From: Helicobacter pylori | GTDB taxonomy: Bacteria > Campylobacterota > Campylobacteria > Campylobacterales > Helicobacteraceae | Direction: 5' to 3' | Assembly: GCF_900120335.1 (NCBI RefSeq) | Contig: NZ_LT635477.1 | Coordinates: 992,001 to 1,056,000, forward strand | Length of the DNA: 64,000 nucleotides | Shown: positions 18,287 through 26,758 of the stretch, piece after piece | Position numbering within the stretch: position 1 is the first letter of the stretch | Layout: every line of letters begins with the position of its first letter | The notes under the pieces: model-generated | The model's database searches: none | Seen by the model: only the letters and a program-made list of their open reading frames with translations | Told to the model about the DNA's origin: nothing | Position numbers and translations under genes: made by a program

Positions 18287-20275
18287 ATGAGAAAATTATT
18301 CATCCCACTTTTATTATTCAGCGCTTTAGAAGCGAATGAGAAAAATGGCTTTTTCATAGAAGCCGGGTTTGAAACCGGATTACTAGAAGGCACGCAAACG
18401 CAAGAAAAAAGACACACCACCACAAAAAACACTTATGGGACTTATGATTACTACACCACAGACACCGTTTTAAAAAGGGCGACTAATTTATTCACTAACA
18501 CCGACATAACCAAATTAAAATTTTCCACTAAAAACCCTGTCAGCGTGCACATGGGTCTTACCAACCCCAATCCCTCCAATGGAGCAAAGAGTAAAGTGAC
18601 CATGGTTGTGGAAAACTTTTTGCCTTATAATCTAAATAATGTCAGGCTTTTCTTTAAAGACAATAAGGGTAAAGTCATTGATTTAGGCGTGTTAGAGACT
18701 ATCCCTAAACATTCTAAAATCGTTTTACCTGAAAACATTTTTGATAAAATCAAGCTAGATGACCCCTATTTCTTCCCAACCTTTGAAGCCACTAGCACTT
18801 CTATTTCTGATACTAACACACAGAGGGTGTTTGAAACGCTCAATAAGATTAAGACGGATTTGGTCGTAAATTATAGGAATGAAAACAAATTTAAAGATCA
18901 CGAAAACCATTGGGAAGCTTTCACCCCACAAACCGCAGAAGAATTCACCAATTTAATGTTGAACATGATCGCTGTCTTAGACTCCCAATCTTGGGGCGAT
19001 GCGATCTTAAACGCTCCTTTTGAATTCACTAATAAAGGCGGAGGAGGGGAATGCGATACGAGTAAGGAGAATGATTGCGTAAATCCCGGAACAAATGGGG
19101 TTGTCAATTCTCAAAATAAAAGTTATGTGTTAAACAAGCAAGACATTGTCAATAAATTTAGAAACAAAGCGGATCTTGATGTGGTTGTTTTAAAGGATTC
19201 AGGGGTTGTAGGGCTTGGGAGTGATATTACCCCTAGCAACAACGATGATGGCAAGCATTATGGCCAGTTAGGGGTAATAGCTTCTGCTTTAGATCCTAAA
19301 AAACTCTTTGGCAATGACCTTAAAACCATCAATTTAGAAGATTTAAGAACCATTTTGCATGAATTCAGCCACACTAAGGGCTATGGGCATAATGGGAATA
19401 TGACTTACCAAAGAGTGCCAACCGGTCAAAATGAAAATGGCAAGCCAAAAGATTCTGATGGCCTCCCTTATAACGTGTGTTCGCTTTATGGGGGTTCTAA
19501 TCAGCCCGCTTTCCCTAGCAACTACCCTAATTCCATCTATCACAATTGTGCGGATGTCCCCGCTGGGTTTCTAGGGGTAACGGCAGCGGTTTGGCAGCAG
19601 CTTATTAATCAAAACGCTTTGCCGATCAACTACGCTAATTTGAGCGCTCAAAAGAACTACAATTTAAACGCTAGTTTGAACACGCAAGATTTAGCCAATT
19701 CCATGCTCAGCACCATTCAAAAAACCTTTGTCACTTCTAGCGTTACCAACCACTATTTTTCAAGCGCTTCGCAAAGTTTTAGAAGCCCTATTTTAGGGGT
19801 TAATGCTAAAATAGGCTATCAAAATTACTTTAATGATTTCATAGGGTTGGCTTATTATGGCATTGTGAAATACAACTATTCTAAAGCCCTTAATCAAAAA
19901 GTCCAGCAATTGAGCTATGGTGGGGGGATAGATTTGTTACTGGATTTCATCACCACTTACTCCAATAAAAATAGCCCTATAGGCGTTCAAACCAAAAGGA
20001 ACTTTTCATCATCTTTTGGTATCTTTGGGGGGTTAAGGGGCTTGTATAACAGCTATTATGTACTCAATAAAGTCAAAGGGAGCGGTAATTTGGATGTGGC
20101 TACTGGGTTGAATTACCGTTATAAGCATTCTAAATATTCTGTAGGGATTAGCATCCCTTTGATCCAAAGAAAAGCTAGCGTCGTTTCTAGTGGTAGCGAT
20201 TACACGAACTCTTTTGTTTTTAATGAAGGGGCTAGCCATTTTAAGGTGTTTTTCAATTACGGGTGGGTGTTTTAG
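18287..20275 (+). CDS. homB: Hom-family outer membrane protein (HomB/HomA type)
   Basis: A 662-residue outer-membrane protein: signal peptide MRKLFIPLLLFSALEA, mature start NEKNGFFIEAGFETG, and a C-terminal beta-barrel ending HFKVFFNYGWVF. The ends match the Hom family. The locus, between the acetyltransferase and proP, is the jhp0870 (homB) position of strain J99, while strain 26695 has no gene here, so I call it homB; homA is about 90% identical and can occupy either locus, so the allele is not certain. A zinc-protease-like HEFSHTKGYGH motif is at residues 358-368. HomB has been linked to adhesion and to more severe disease in several clinical studies. The frame is intact. Confidence 0.85.
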   Translation: MRKLFIPLLLFSALEANEKNGFFIEAGFETGLLEGTQTQEKRHTTTKNTYGTYDYYTTDTVLKRATNLFTNTDITKLKFSTKNPVSVHMGLTNPNPSNGAKSKVTMVVENFLPYNLNNVRLFFKDNKGKVIDLGVLETIPKHSKIVLPENIFDKIKLDDPYFFPTFEATSTSISDTNTQRVFETLNKIKTDLVVNYRNENKFKDHENHWEAFTPQTAEEFTNLMLNMIAVLDSQSWGDAILNAPFEFTNKGGGGECDTSKENDCVNPGTNGVVNSQNKSYVLNKQDIVNKFRNKADLDVVVLKDSGVVGLGSDITPSNNDDGKHYGQLGVIASALDPKKLFGNDLKTINLEDLRTILHEFSHTKGYGHNGNMTYQRVPTGQNENGKPKDSDGLPYNVCSLYGGSNQPAFPSNYPNSIYHNCADVPAGFLGVTAAVWQQLINQNALPINYANLSAQKNYNLNASLNTQDLANSMLSTIQKTFVTSSVTNHYFSSASQSFRSPILGVNAKIGYQNYFNDFIGLAYYGIVKYNYSKALNQKVQQLSYGGGIDLLLDFITTYSNKNSPIGVQTKRNFSSSFGIFGGLRGLYNSYYVLNKVKGSGNLDVATGLNYRYKHSKYSVGISIPLIQRKASVVSSGSDYTNSFVFNEGASHFKVFFNYGWVF

Positions 20276-20294
20276 GGTGAGAAAATATTAGAGG

Positions 20295-20312
20295 GCTTGA
20301 TTTTTATCAAGC
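20295..20312 (+). terminator. Hairpin downstream of hom, possible terminator
   Basis: Perfect 7-bp stem GCTTGAT / ATCAAGC with a TTTT loop, 19 bases after the hom stop. No run of T follows, so it may instead stabilise the mRNA 3' end. Confidence 0.4.
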
Positions 20313-20315
20313 GAT

Positions 20316-20358
20316 AACCTCATTGTAATGCACAAAGTTAGGGGATTTTAATGAGGTT
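20316..20358. repeat. 9-bp inverted repeat in the hom-proP intergenic region
   Basis: AACCTCATT (20316-20324) and its perfect complement AATGAGGTT (20350-20358) flank a 25-base spacer. It lies in a 389-base gene-free stretch (20276-20664) that otherwise contains the hom hairpin and a decayed gene remnant. Confidence 0.5.
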
Positions 20359-20534
20359 GCAGAGAGGAATTATACCCCCCACCCCCTTAAGAGTTTTACA
20401 ACAAAATGAAATCTAAAACAACAAGTTCAAAAATCTTTGCAAAAATCTTTGAATGTTAAGAATTTCATTACCACCAAAAATCCACCAACGCTAAAACACC
20501 TTATTAAAACTTAAATAATAACGCTTACTTTTCT

Positions 20535-20677
20535 AGCTTTTTCTCTCTTTTTCCACGAAATTTCTCTATATTTTTAATTCTAGGGTCAATATGATTTTTT
20601 TAAAATATGGTTTAATGAAAATCGGCTCAATCTTGATTGAATGATTCAAAGGTTTGCGCATCCTTCATGCTGTGGGC
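20535..20677 (-). pseudogene. Decayed, internally deleted copy of the DUF262/DUF1524 gene
   Basis: Three blocks match, in the same order and orientation, the intact gene at 22306-24009. Block 20535-20598 corresponds to about 22347-22420, 20601-20622 to about 22609-22631, and 20637-20677 to 22772-22812. The last block is identical at 38 of 41 positions by direct count. Two internal deletions and scattered changes remove any coding capacity. The proP stop codon lies inside the third block, so the last few ProP residues (SPTA) are encoded by remnant sequence. Confidence 0.75.
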
Positions 20678-22020
20678 GACACTTCGGTATCACTGGATTT
20701 GTGGTAAATTGGTGCCATTAAAAGCGATGTAATAAAAGCAATTAAAGAAACTATGAGAATATAAAAGCTCAAACCATAACTTTGCAAGCTTTCAGGCGCT
20801 GCTATGGCTTTTGCGTTTAACCAGCTTGAAAGTTGAGGGGTAAAGCCAGCGGTTATAGCATAGGCTATGTTATAAGCAAAGGAAATCCCGCTAAAACGGA
20901 TTCTAGCACTAAACACATCGCTCATAAAAATAGGGCAAAAATTCATAATGCCTGCGCAAAAGCAAGCTAAAAAGTATAAAATTATGGTATTGACTAGACT
21001 TGGCACGTTAGAATAAAATTCTTTGAAGAATAAAAAGCCAAAAAAGGCAAAGGCCGCACTAAAAGCCATACAAACTTTGTGCGGTTTGATTTTATCGGCC
21101 AAAAACCCGGTGAAAATAATAGAACTTACAATACCAACAAGTCCTAAAATTTGAAAATAGGTTTTTTCAAACGGAGTGAAATGAAAATTAGGATGCGTAA
21201 GAGTAAAATTGGGAACAAAGAGGATAAAAATCAAAATACAAGCGGTTAAAACCCAAGTGATAAGCATGGAGATTGATATACCAAAGAGAGAGTTTTTAAA
21301 CACCTCTTTAAGCGGGAATTTGACTAAGGCATCGTCTTGCTTCATTTGCTGAAAAACGGGAGTTTCTTCTAAAAAGCGCCTCAAATACACAGAAATGATA
21401 CCAAAAATCCCTCCAAGCCCAAAAGCAACCCTCCAAGCCCAAGCTTCAACAACAGGCTTGTCAAAAACCATGTAAATCCCGATATAAACCAAACTCCCAA
21501 GCAAAATCCCAGAAACTACGGAAGCGGTTAAAAAACCGATATAAGTGTTTTTTTGCCCTTGTGGGGCATGTTCATGGACAAAAACCCAAGCGCCAGGCAA
21601 TTCACCACCCACAGCAACGCCTTGACAAATCCTAACAAGCACCAAAAAAACAGGAGCTATGTAACCAAGATAATGAGCGTTTTTAGGGGTAAGCCCCATG
21701 CTATCAACGCCAAAACCCACCAAATGATTAAAAGTTGGCATCAAAGCTAACGCAAAGGTTGGGATCACCATTAATAAAATAGAGAGCATGAACATGTTTT
21801 TACGACCGAATCTATCCCCAAAGTGGGCCATCACTATGCCACCAAGCGGGCGCGCCAGATAACCTGCAGCAAAGATACCATAAGTGTTGATTTCAGACCA
21901 AATAGGGCTAAGCGTGTTTGGGAAAAAGTGCTTGGCAATGATACTCGTAAAAAATACAAAGATAATAAAATCGTAAAATTCTAAAGTCCCACCAAGCGAA
22001 GACAACCCTAAGATTTTCAC
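20665..22020 (-). CDS. proP: MFS transporter, ProP-like (proline/betaine or metabolite:H+ symporter)
   Basis: A 451-residue major facilitator with about 12 membrane segments and the MFS loop motif GDRFGRKNMF. The N-terminus GGTLEFYDFIIFVFF and the ICQGVAVGGELPGAWVFVHEHAP segment are typical of the ProP/metabolite:H+ symporter subfamily that imports compatible solutes or dicarboxylates. The frame opens at a GTG (22020) with no proper ribosome binding site. A better start (ATG at 22051, or 22090) is out of frame by one base at an A6 run (22024-22029 region), so the extreme N-terminus is probably frameshifted; TM1 is intact. The 3' end runs into a remnant of the DUF262 gene. By position HP0936. 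Substrate not certain. Confidence 0.82.
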   Translation of the reverse strand: MKILGLSSLGGTLEFYDFIIFVFFTSIIAKHFFPNTLSPIWSEINTYGIFAAGYLARPLGGIVMAHFGDRFGRKNMFMLSILLMVIPTFALALMPTFNHLVGFGVDSMGLTPKNAHYLGYIAPVFLVLVRICQGVAVGGELPGAWVFVHEHAPQGQKNTYIGFLTASVVSGILLGSLVYIGIYMVFDKPVVEAWAWRVAFGLGGIFGIISVYLRRFLEETPVFQQMKQDDALVKFPLKEVFKNSLFGISISMLITWVLTACILIFILFVPNFTLTHPNFHFTPFEKTYFQILGLVGIVSSIIFTGFLADKIKPHKVCMAFSAAFAFFGFLFFKEFYSNVPSLVNTIILYFLACFCAGIMNFCPIFMSDVFSARIRFSGISFAYNIAYAITAGFTPQLSSWLNAKAIAAPESLQSYGLSFYILIVSLIAFITSLLMAPIYHKSSDTEVSPTA

Positions 22021-22117
22021 CTCTTTTTTGCCTAAATGTTTTATTGATCATCCTTTCACTAAGGCTATCGCCCTGTTTTAAACTTGTCATTTTGAAACTA
22101 AGATTGATAAGATTAAT

Positions 22118-22123
22118 TTTATA
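22118..22123 (-). promoter_or_regulatory. Putative -10 box for proP
   Basis: TATAAA on the minus strand (within TATATAAAAT), about 65 bases upstream of the out-of-frame ATG at 22051. The rest of the proP-DUF262 gap (to 22305) shows nothing else I can name. Confidence 0.4.
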
Positions 22124-22305
22124 TAGCTACCTTACACCTTAAAGGCTTTTTTAGATAATAAGCAGTAAATGAAATTTATTAGCACTCAAAAAGTGAATCA
22201 TTCTACCTTTTTTATCATTAAGCATCACTTAAATGAGTTTAAATTTTGTTTACTTGTTTTATTAAAACGCTTTACCCGATTCTATCAGCCAAAAAAACAC
22301 TCCTA

Positions 22306-24009
22306 TTAAGACTTGGGTAATAACACTTCCTTTAATTTTTCAATGATAGCTTCTTCTCTTGTTTCACGAAATTCCTTGATATTTTCCCATTCTAATTTTA
22401 GGGTAGGGTCAATATAATTTCTTTTTTTATACTCTTCTATGGCTTGTTGATTATCTTTATATTCTTCTTTGAGCCACACCTCAAGGTCTTTATCCTTTTT
22501 AGCAATATTCTCTGCACCTTCTAAAAGCTGGAGATTAAATAAATAATTCCCACACTTATAGAAATCTTTATCCAATTTTTTATTTTTCTCATTAAACTTG
22601 GACTTTGGATAAATATGGTCTATATGAAAAGTGGTGGTTTTATACTTCAGGTTTGGGTATAAGATTTGCAAGATAGGAAAGACTCGAGCATGGCTACTAG
22701 AACACATCATTTCTTCTATAGCATCGTTAGTGATTTTTAAAGGGCTTGTTTCATGTGTAGCTAAATTGTGGTTGAATGATTCAAAGGTTGGCGCACCCTT
22801 CATGCTATGGGCTATGTTGTTTAATTTTGTATCCGTTGAAGGAGTGAAATAACTTGTGATTTGAGCGTTACGGACAAATTTTAGGGCTTGTTCTTCATCG
22901 CTCTCATTCATTTTTGAATTTAAAAAATAAAAATAGGCTAAACTGGATAAAATATAAGCTGAACCCAGATAGCCGGCATAGCCAAAATTTTCTAATAGTT
23001 TTGCAGCGTTATAAATGCTATCTGTGATTTTTTCCCAATTGTCTTCAATTTCTTTGGTATTCTTTTTATTAAAATTTTTTAATTCAAAAGTAGTGTCTTT
23101 ACCAATGAGAAGCAAACAAATTTTTAGCACCTGGTCTTGCCCCATGTTTGGAAAGCCTTTGTCTTTTAAAGCGTCCACTAGCTCATTCATTTTTTCTCTA
23201 ATATCGCTTGAAAAGCTTGCTGTCAAAATAGACATCAATAAATCAGAATAGCTTAACTTGACCCCGCCGCTATTGACACGGATAAAGATATTTAAAACTT
23301 TATTAAGATTTTTTTCTGTTTCTTCAAAAAATGAAATGAGCTTTTCGGTGCAAAAAGCATTTTTTAGATTTTCTAGTAATGCTGACTCTTCACTATCTAA
23401 TTCGTGTTCTCTCGCATAAGTTATAACATTTTTCAATTCCAAAATATCCCCCACCTTAAACCACCAATGTTTTTCATCGTTTTCAGGCGTTTTTGCATGA
23501 AATTCAAACTGGTAATTGTCTTCTGGGCTGTCCATGTTTGGCTGGTGCTTCAAGTTCAAATACAAACGCTTCTCTTCATAAGCGTTAGGGTCAGCGTATT
23601 TACCCCACTTTTTCTTAAGCGTTCTAGTGCCTTTAAGCCCGATATAAAGCGAGGTTAAACGCTGTTGGCCGTCTAGGACAATATACAAATCATCACGCCT
23701 AATTTGTTCAATACGGATTTTTTCATTGTGAGGCTTTCGCTCATCGTAATTTGTAATGAATTGATAGAGTTGGAAATTGAGTTTATCGCTATTTTGTTCG
23801 TCGCTCTTGGCTATATCCTCTTTTTGTAATTTCCAAAATAAAAAAGAGCTAATAGGATAGCCCCTAAGAATGGAGTCAAAAAGTTGCTCTATCTTTTTTT
23901 CATCGGCGTTTTGGAGCCACACGTATTCACGCTGAATGTCAGGCAAAAAATAACGCCCATTCAATTCATCTACCACTTCTTTAATGGTCTTATCCAAAAA
24001 CATACTCAT
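22306..24009 (-). CDS. DUF262/DUF1524 protein, GmrSD-like putative restriction/defence nuclease
   Basis: A 567-residue protein. The N-terminal DUF262 domain has LPDIQREYVW (22-31) and the nucleotide-binding motif VLDGQQRLTSLY (111-122). The C-terminal part has an HNH-like motif, HIDHIYPKSKF (His462, Asp464, His465), followed by NYLFNLQLL, typical of DUF1524. Fused DUF262-DUF1524 proteins resemble GmrSD type IV restriction enzymes that cut modified DNA with NTP hydrolysis; an anti-phage role is inferred. The ATG at 24009 has AAGGAG and a nearby TATAAT. No methyltransferase lies nearby, fitting a type IV-like system. A degraded second copy lies beyond proP (20535-20677), suggesting gain and loss at this locus. 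Confidence 0.85.
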   Translation of the reverse strand: MSMFLDKTIKEVVDELNGRYFLPDIQREYVWLQNADEKKIEQLFDSILRGYPISSFLFWKLQKEDIAKSDEQNSDKLNFQLYQFITNYDERKPHNEKIRIEQIRRDDLYIVLDGQQRLTSLYIGLKGTRTLKKKWGKYADPNAYEEKRLYLNLKHQPNMDSPEDNYQFEFHAKTPENDEKHWWFKVGDILELKNVITYAREHELDSEESALLENLKNAFCTEKLISFFEETEKNLNKVLNIFIRVNSGGVKLSYSDLLMSILTASFSSDIREKMNELVDALKDKGFPNMGQDQVLKICLLLIGKDTTFELKNFNKKNTKEIEDNWEKITDSIYNAAKLLENFGYAGYLGSAYILSSLAYFYFLNSKMNESDEEQALKFVRNAQITSYFTPSTDTKLNNIAHSMKGAPTFESFNHNLATHETSPLKITNDAIEEMMCSSSHARVFPILQILYPNLKYKTTTFHIDHIYPKSKFNEKNKKLDKDFYKCGNYLFNLQLLEGAENIAKKDKDLEVWLKEEYKDNQQAIEEYKKRNYIDPTLKLEWENIKEFRETREEAIIEKLKEVLLPKS

Positions 24010-24044
24010 GAGAATCTCCTTATTTTGTATTTTATTTAAGCTGT

Positions 24045-24050
24045 ATTATA
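24045..24050 (-). promoter_or_regulatory. Putative -10 box for the DUF262/DUF1524 gene
   Basis: TATAAT on the minus strand, predicting a transcription start near 24037 and a leader of about 28 bases containing AAGGAG before the ATG at 24009. Confidence 0.6.
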
Positions 24051-24082
24051 ATCAAATATTAAAGGGATTGGATTGAGCCAAC

Positions 24083-24805
24083 TTAATTTAAGATTCTTTC
24101 CACGCGCTTTTGGATCACTTCTAAAACCAAGCAAAAAAGCCAATAAATCAAAGCGGCTTCCAAGTAAATAGGCAGAAAGTCATAGCTGGCGTTCGCTTTT
24201 TGCTGCGCGATTCTAAAAACCTCTGCGATAGTTACCACAGACGCTAAAGAAGTTTCTTTAAAAAGGCTGATGAAAGTGTTACTCAGGCTTGGCGTGGCGA
24301 CTTTGAGCGCTTGAAAAAAGATGACATGCCAAAAGGTTTGCAAGTAATTCAAGCCCAAACTCAAGCTTGAATCCCATTGATCTTTAGGGACAGAAAGAAA
24401 GCTCGCCCTCAAAGTCTCTGAAGCGTATGCCCCCACATTAAAAGAAAACGCAATAATGCCTGCTGGGATTGGATCCATATAAACCCCAAGGGCGGGCAAA
24501 CCATAAAACACCACCACGATTTGGACCAATAAAGGCGTGCCTCTAATGAGCGAGACATAGAAATTCACGCCCGCTAATAAAGCCTTATGCATGAAATGTT
24601 TAGGGGGTGCGATTTTAATGAGAGCCACCACAATAGCAATCAATAAGCCCAAAATAAAAGAGATTATCGCTAAAGGCAAAGAAATGCAAAAAGCGGCTTT
24701 TAGCATGGGGTAGAAAGCCTCTAATAGTAATTCCAAACGCTCCTTGCTCAAATCTAAAGATTCAAAAAACAAAGACAGATTAGGGCTGGCTGACATCTTT
24801 TCCAA
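24083..24805 (-). CDS. Polar amino acid ABC transporter permease
   Basis: A 240-residue HisM/GlnP-type permease with about five membrane helices; the EAA-like ATPase contact region SFNVGAYASETLRASFLSVPKDQWDSSLSLGL is clear. It would move the amino acid delivered by the binding protein encoded just upstream. It overlaps that gene by 26 bases. No ATP-binding subunit gene is present beside the pair. In the 26695 annotation the pair was named yckJ/yckK (HP0939/HP0940), with cystine or another polar amino acid as possible substrate; I cannot fix the substrate from sequence. Confidence 0.85.
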   Translation of the reverse strand: MEKMSASPNLSLFFESLDLSKERLELLLEAFYPMLKAAFCISLPLAIISFILGLLIAIVVALIKIAPPKHFMHKALLAGVNFYVSLIRGTPLLVQIVVVFYGLPALGVYMDPIPAGIIAFSFNVGAYASETLRASFLSVPKDQWDSSLSLGLNYLQTFWHVIFFQALKVATPSLSNTFISLFKETSLASVVTIAEVFRIAQQKANASYDFLPIYLEAALIYWLFCLVLEVIQKRVERILN

Positions 24806-25553
24806 AAAATTGTTCGCCTAAGCGTTTTAAAACCCCTTTATTGATCAATCTTTGCATCGCCTGGTTGATAAGATCTAAGGCTTTTTCTTGGTGCTTGTTA
24901 ATAACAAAGGAAGCGCCTCCATCCTTTTCTTTGGACTCCCATGCGATTTTAAAGGGGTTATTTTTATGGGTGTTTAGGTAGTTTAAGATCGCTAAAGAAC
25001 TATTTAAGGTCAAATCGGCTCGTTTTTGCGCTACTAACAACAAGGCTTGCGCCATAGAATCCACCGAAACGATTTGAGCGTCGTATTTAAAAGCGATTTC
25101 CCCATAAGTGGAGCTTAAAGTGTTAGCCGCCTTCAAGCCCTTAATATCCCTAATGTCTTTAATGCGGTTTTCATCTTTCCTAACCAGCATAATGGTACCT
25201 GAATAGCTATAAGGCAAGCTTTTGTCAAAAGCCGCTTGGCGTTTTTTAGTCGTCAAACTCACTTGATTAGCGACCATGTCAAAACGCCCTGATTTCAAGC
25301 CTGTAAGCATAATATCCCATGAAGTTTCGTGGAATTTGATTTTCACGCCAAGCTCTTTAGCCAACTCCCTAGCCACTTCCACATCATAGCCGGTGAGCTT
25401 GCCCTCTTTATCATGGTAAGTGAAAGGGGGGTAAATGCCTTCTGTGCCAACGCTGATAGTCTCTTTATTGACAAGCTTTTCATACAAGCTAGTAGCGTTC
25501 AAAAAACCCCCAAAAAGGCTTATTACCAACAATAAGCATGAAATTTTTTTCAT
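24780..25553 (-). CDS. Amino acid ABC transporter periplasmic binding protein
   Basis: A 257-residue family-3 solute-binding protein: signal peptide MKKISCLLLVISLFGGFLNA, then GTEGIYPPFTYHDKEGKLTGYDVEVARELAKELG, the usual ligand-binding N-lobe, and DMVANQVSLTTKKRQAAFDKSLPYSYSG. Binds a polar amino acid in the periplasm. First gene of a two-gene unit with the permease. The adjacent alr/dadA/dagA genes also handle amino acids, but on sequence alone a link is only contextual. Confidence 0.87.
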   Translation of the reverse strand: MKKISCLLLVISLFGGFLNATSLYEKLVNKETISVGTEGIYPPFTYHDKEGKLTGYDVEVARELAKELGVKIKFHETSWDIMLTGLKSGRFDMVANQVSLTTKKRQAAFDKSLPYSYSGTIMLVRKDENRIKDIRDIKGLKAANTLSSTYGEIAFKYDAQIVSVDSMAQALLLVAQKRADLTLNSSLAILNYLNTHKNNPFKIAWESKEKDGGASFVINKHQEKALDLINQAMQRLINKGVLKRLGEQFFGKDVSQP

Positions 25554-25618
25554 TTTTTAATCAATCCTAATTTTTTCAAGCATTCTAACACAAAATAAAA
25601 ATTTTACATGATTTTATT

Positions 25619-26752
25619 TCACACATAAACGCGTTCCAAGCGTTTGGATAAAGTGCTGATGGTTTCATAAGGAATGGTGTTTAAAAGCGTAGCAATCTCG
25701 CTTGCGTCATTAGCCTTAGCGCTTTTATCCCCAAACAAAATGACCTCATCGCCCTCTTTGGCTTCAATATCATTGAGTTTGACAAAGCACTGATCCATGC
25801 ACACCTTGCCAATAAGAGGGGCTAATTGGTTATTGATCGCTACTTGAATGCGATTGCCCAAAGCGCGCACCAACCCGTCCGCATACCCTAGAGCTAAAAC
25901 GCCCACTAAAGTTTCTTCATTGGTGTAAAAATGCTCGCCATAGCCAATAAATTCGCCTTTTTTGACTCGTTTGATTTGAACGATTCGCGCTTTTAAACTG
26001 ATAACATTTTTTAATATCGTTTGAGACGACTCTTTCATTTCATTAGAAGGGTAAAAACCATAGAGCATGATGCCTGGGCGATAAAGGTTTAACAAACGAT
26101 TTTCATTCCCGTTACACAAAGAAAGGATGCCGGCGGAATTATAGGCATGGCGGTATTGGAACTCTATTTTTTGATCCAAAAGCTGTTCCAAAAAAGCGTT
26201 AAAGGCTTTCATCTGGTTTTTAGCATGGGTTTTAATGTTAGAATCAGCGTTGCTTAAATGCGTGAATATCCCTTCCACTTCCAAGCCTTTTAAAGTGCGG
26301 ATTTTTTTAATGATTTCTATGCTTTTAAAATTAGGCTCTAAACCCAAGCGGTGCATGCCAGTATCAATTTTGAGATGAATTTTTAAGCGTTTTTGAGACT
26401 TTAAAGCCACTTGAGAAAAAACCTCCGCTTGCTCAAGGCTAAAAACCATAGCGCTCAAATCGTTATCAATCAGCATGGAAGCGTTAGTATTAGGGCTATA
26501 GCCTAAAATCAAAATGGGGGTTTGAGAAAAATGAGAGCGCAATTCTAAAGCTTCATCTAATGTCGCTACCCCTAAATAATTAGCCCCTTCTTGTAAAAAA
26601 ATTTCGCTCGCTTTTAATGCCCCCGCCCCATAAGCGTTCGCCTTAACAACCGCCATGACACAAGCGTCTTTAGGGACAATGCTTTTGACTGCATGAAAAT
26701 TATGCCTTAAGGAATGGGTGTTCACTTCTACAAAACTCGCCCTTTTTAACAT
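25619..26752 (-). CDS. alr: Alanine racemase
   Basis: A 377-residue PLP-dependent alanine racemase: PLP-binding Lys37 in [13 protein letters not shown], and the C-terminal domain with [13 protein letters not shown] and [13 protein letters not shown]. It interconverts L- and D-alanine, supplying D-Ala for peptidoglycan. The start lies six bases after the dagA stop, so it is in the same minus-strand unit as dagA, dadA and ridA, and may also return imported D-Ala to L-Ala. Confidence 0.93.
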   Translation of the reverse strand: MLKRASFVEVNTHSLRHNFHAVKSIVPKDACVMAVVKANAYGAGALKASEIFLQEGANYLGVATLDEALELRSHFSQTPILILGYSPNTNASMLIDNDLSAMVFSLEQAEVFSQVALKSQKRLKIHLKIDTGMHRLGLEPNFKSIEIIKKIRTLKGLEVEGIFTHLSNADSNIKTHAKNQMKAFNAFLEQLLDQKIEFQYRHAYNSAGILSLCNGNENRLLNLYRPGIMLYGFYPSNEMKESSQTILKNVISLKARIVQIKRVKKGEFIGYGEHFYTNEETLVGVLALGYADGLVRALGNRIQVAINNQLAPLIGKVCMDQCFVKLNDIEAKEGDEVILFGDKSAKANDASEIATLLNTIPYETISTLSKRLERVYV

Positions 26753-26758
26753 GCTGTC

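Noticed and set aside
18000..24100. Prophage or transposon
   Set aside because: No integrase, transposase, terminal repeats or phage structural genes are visible; the accessory genes look like single-gene insertions.
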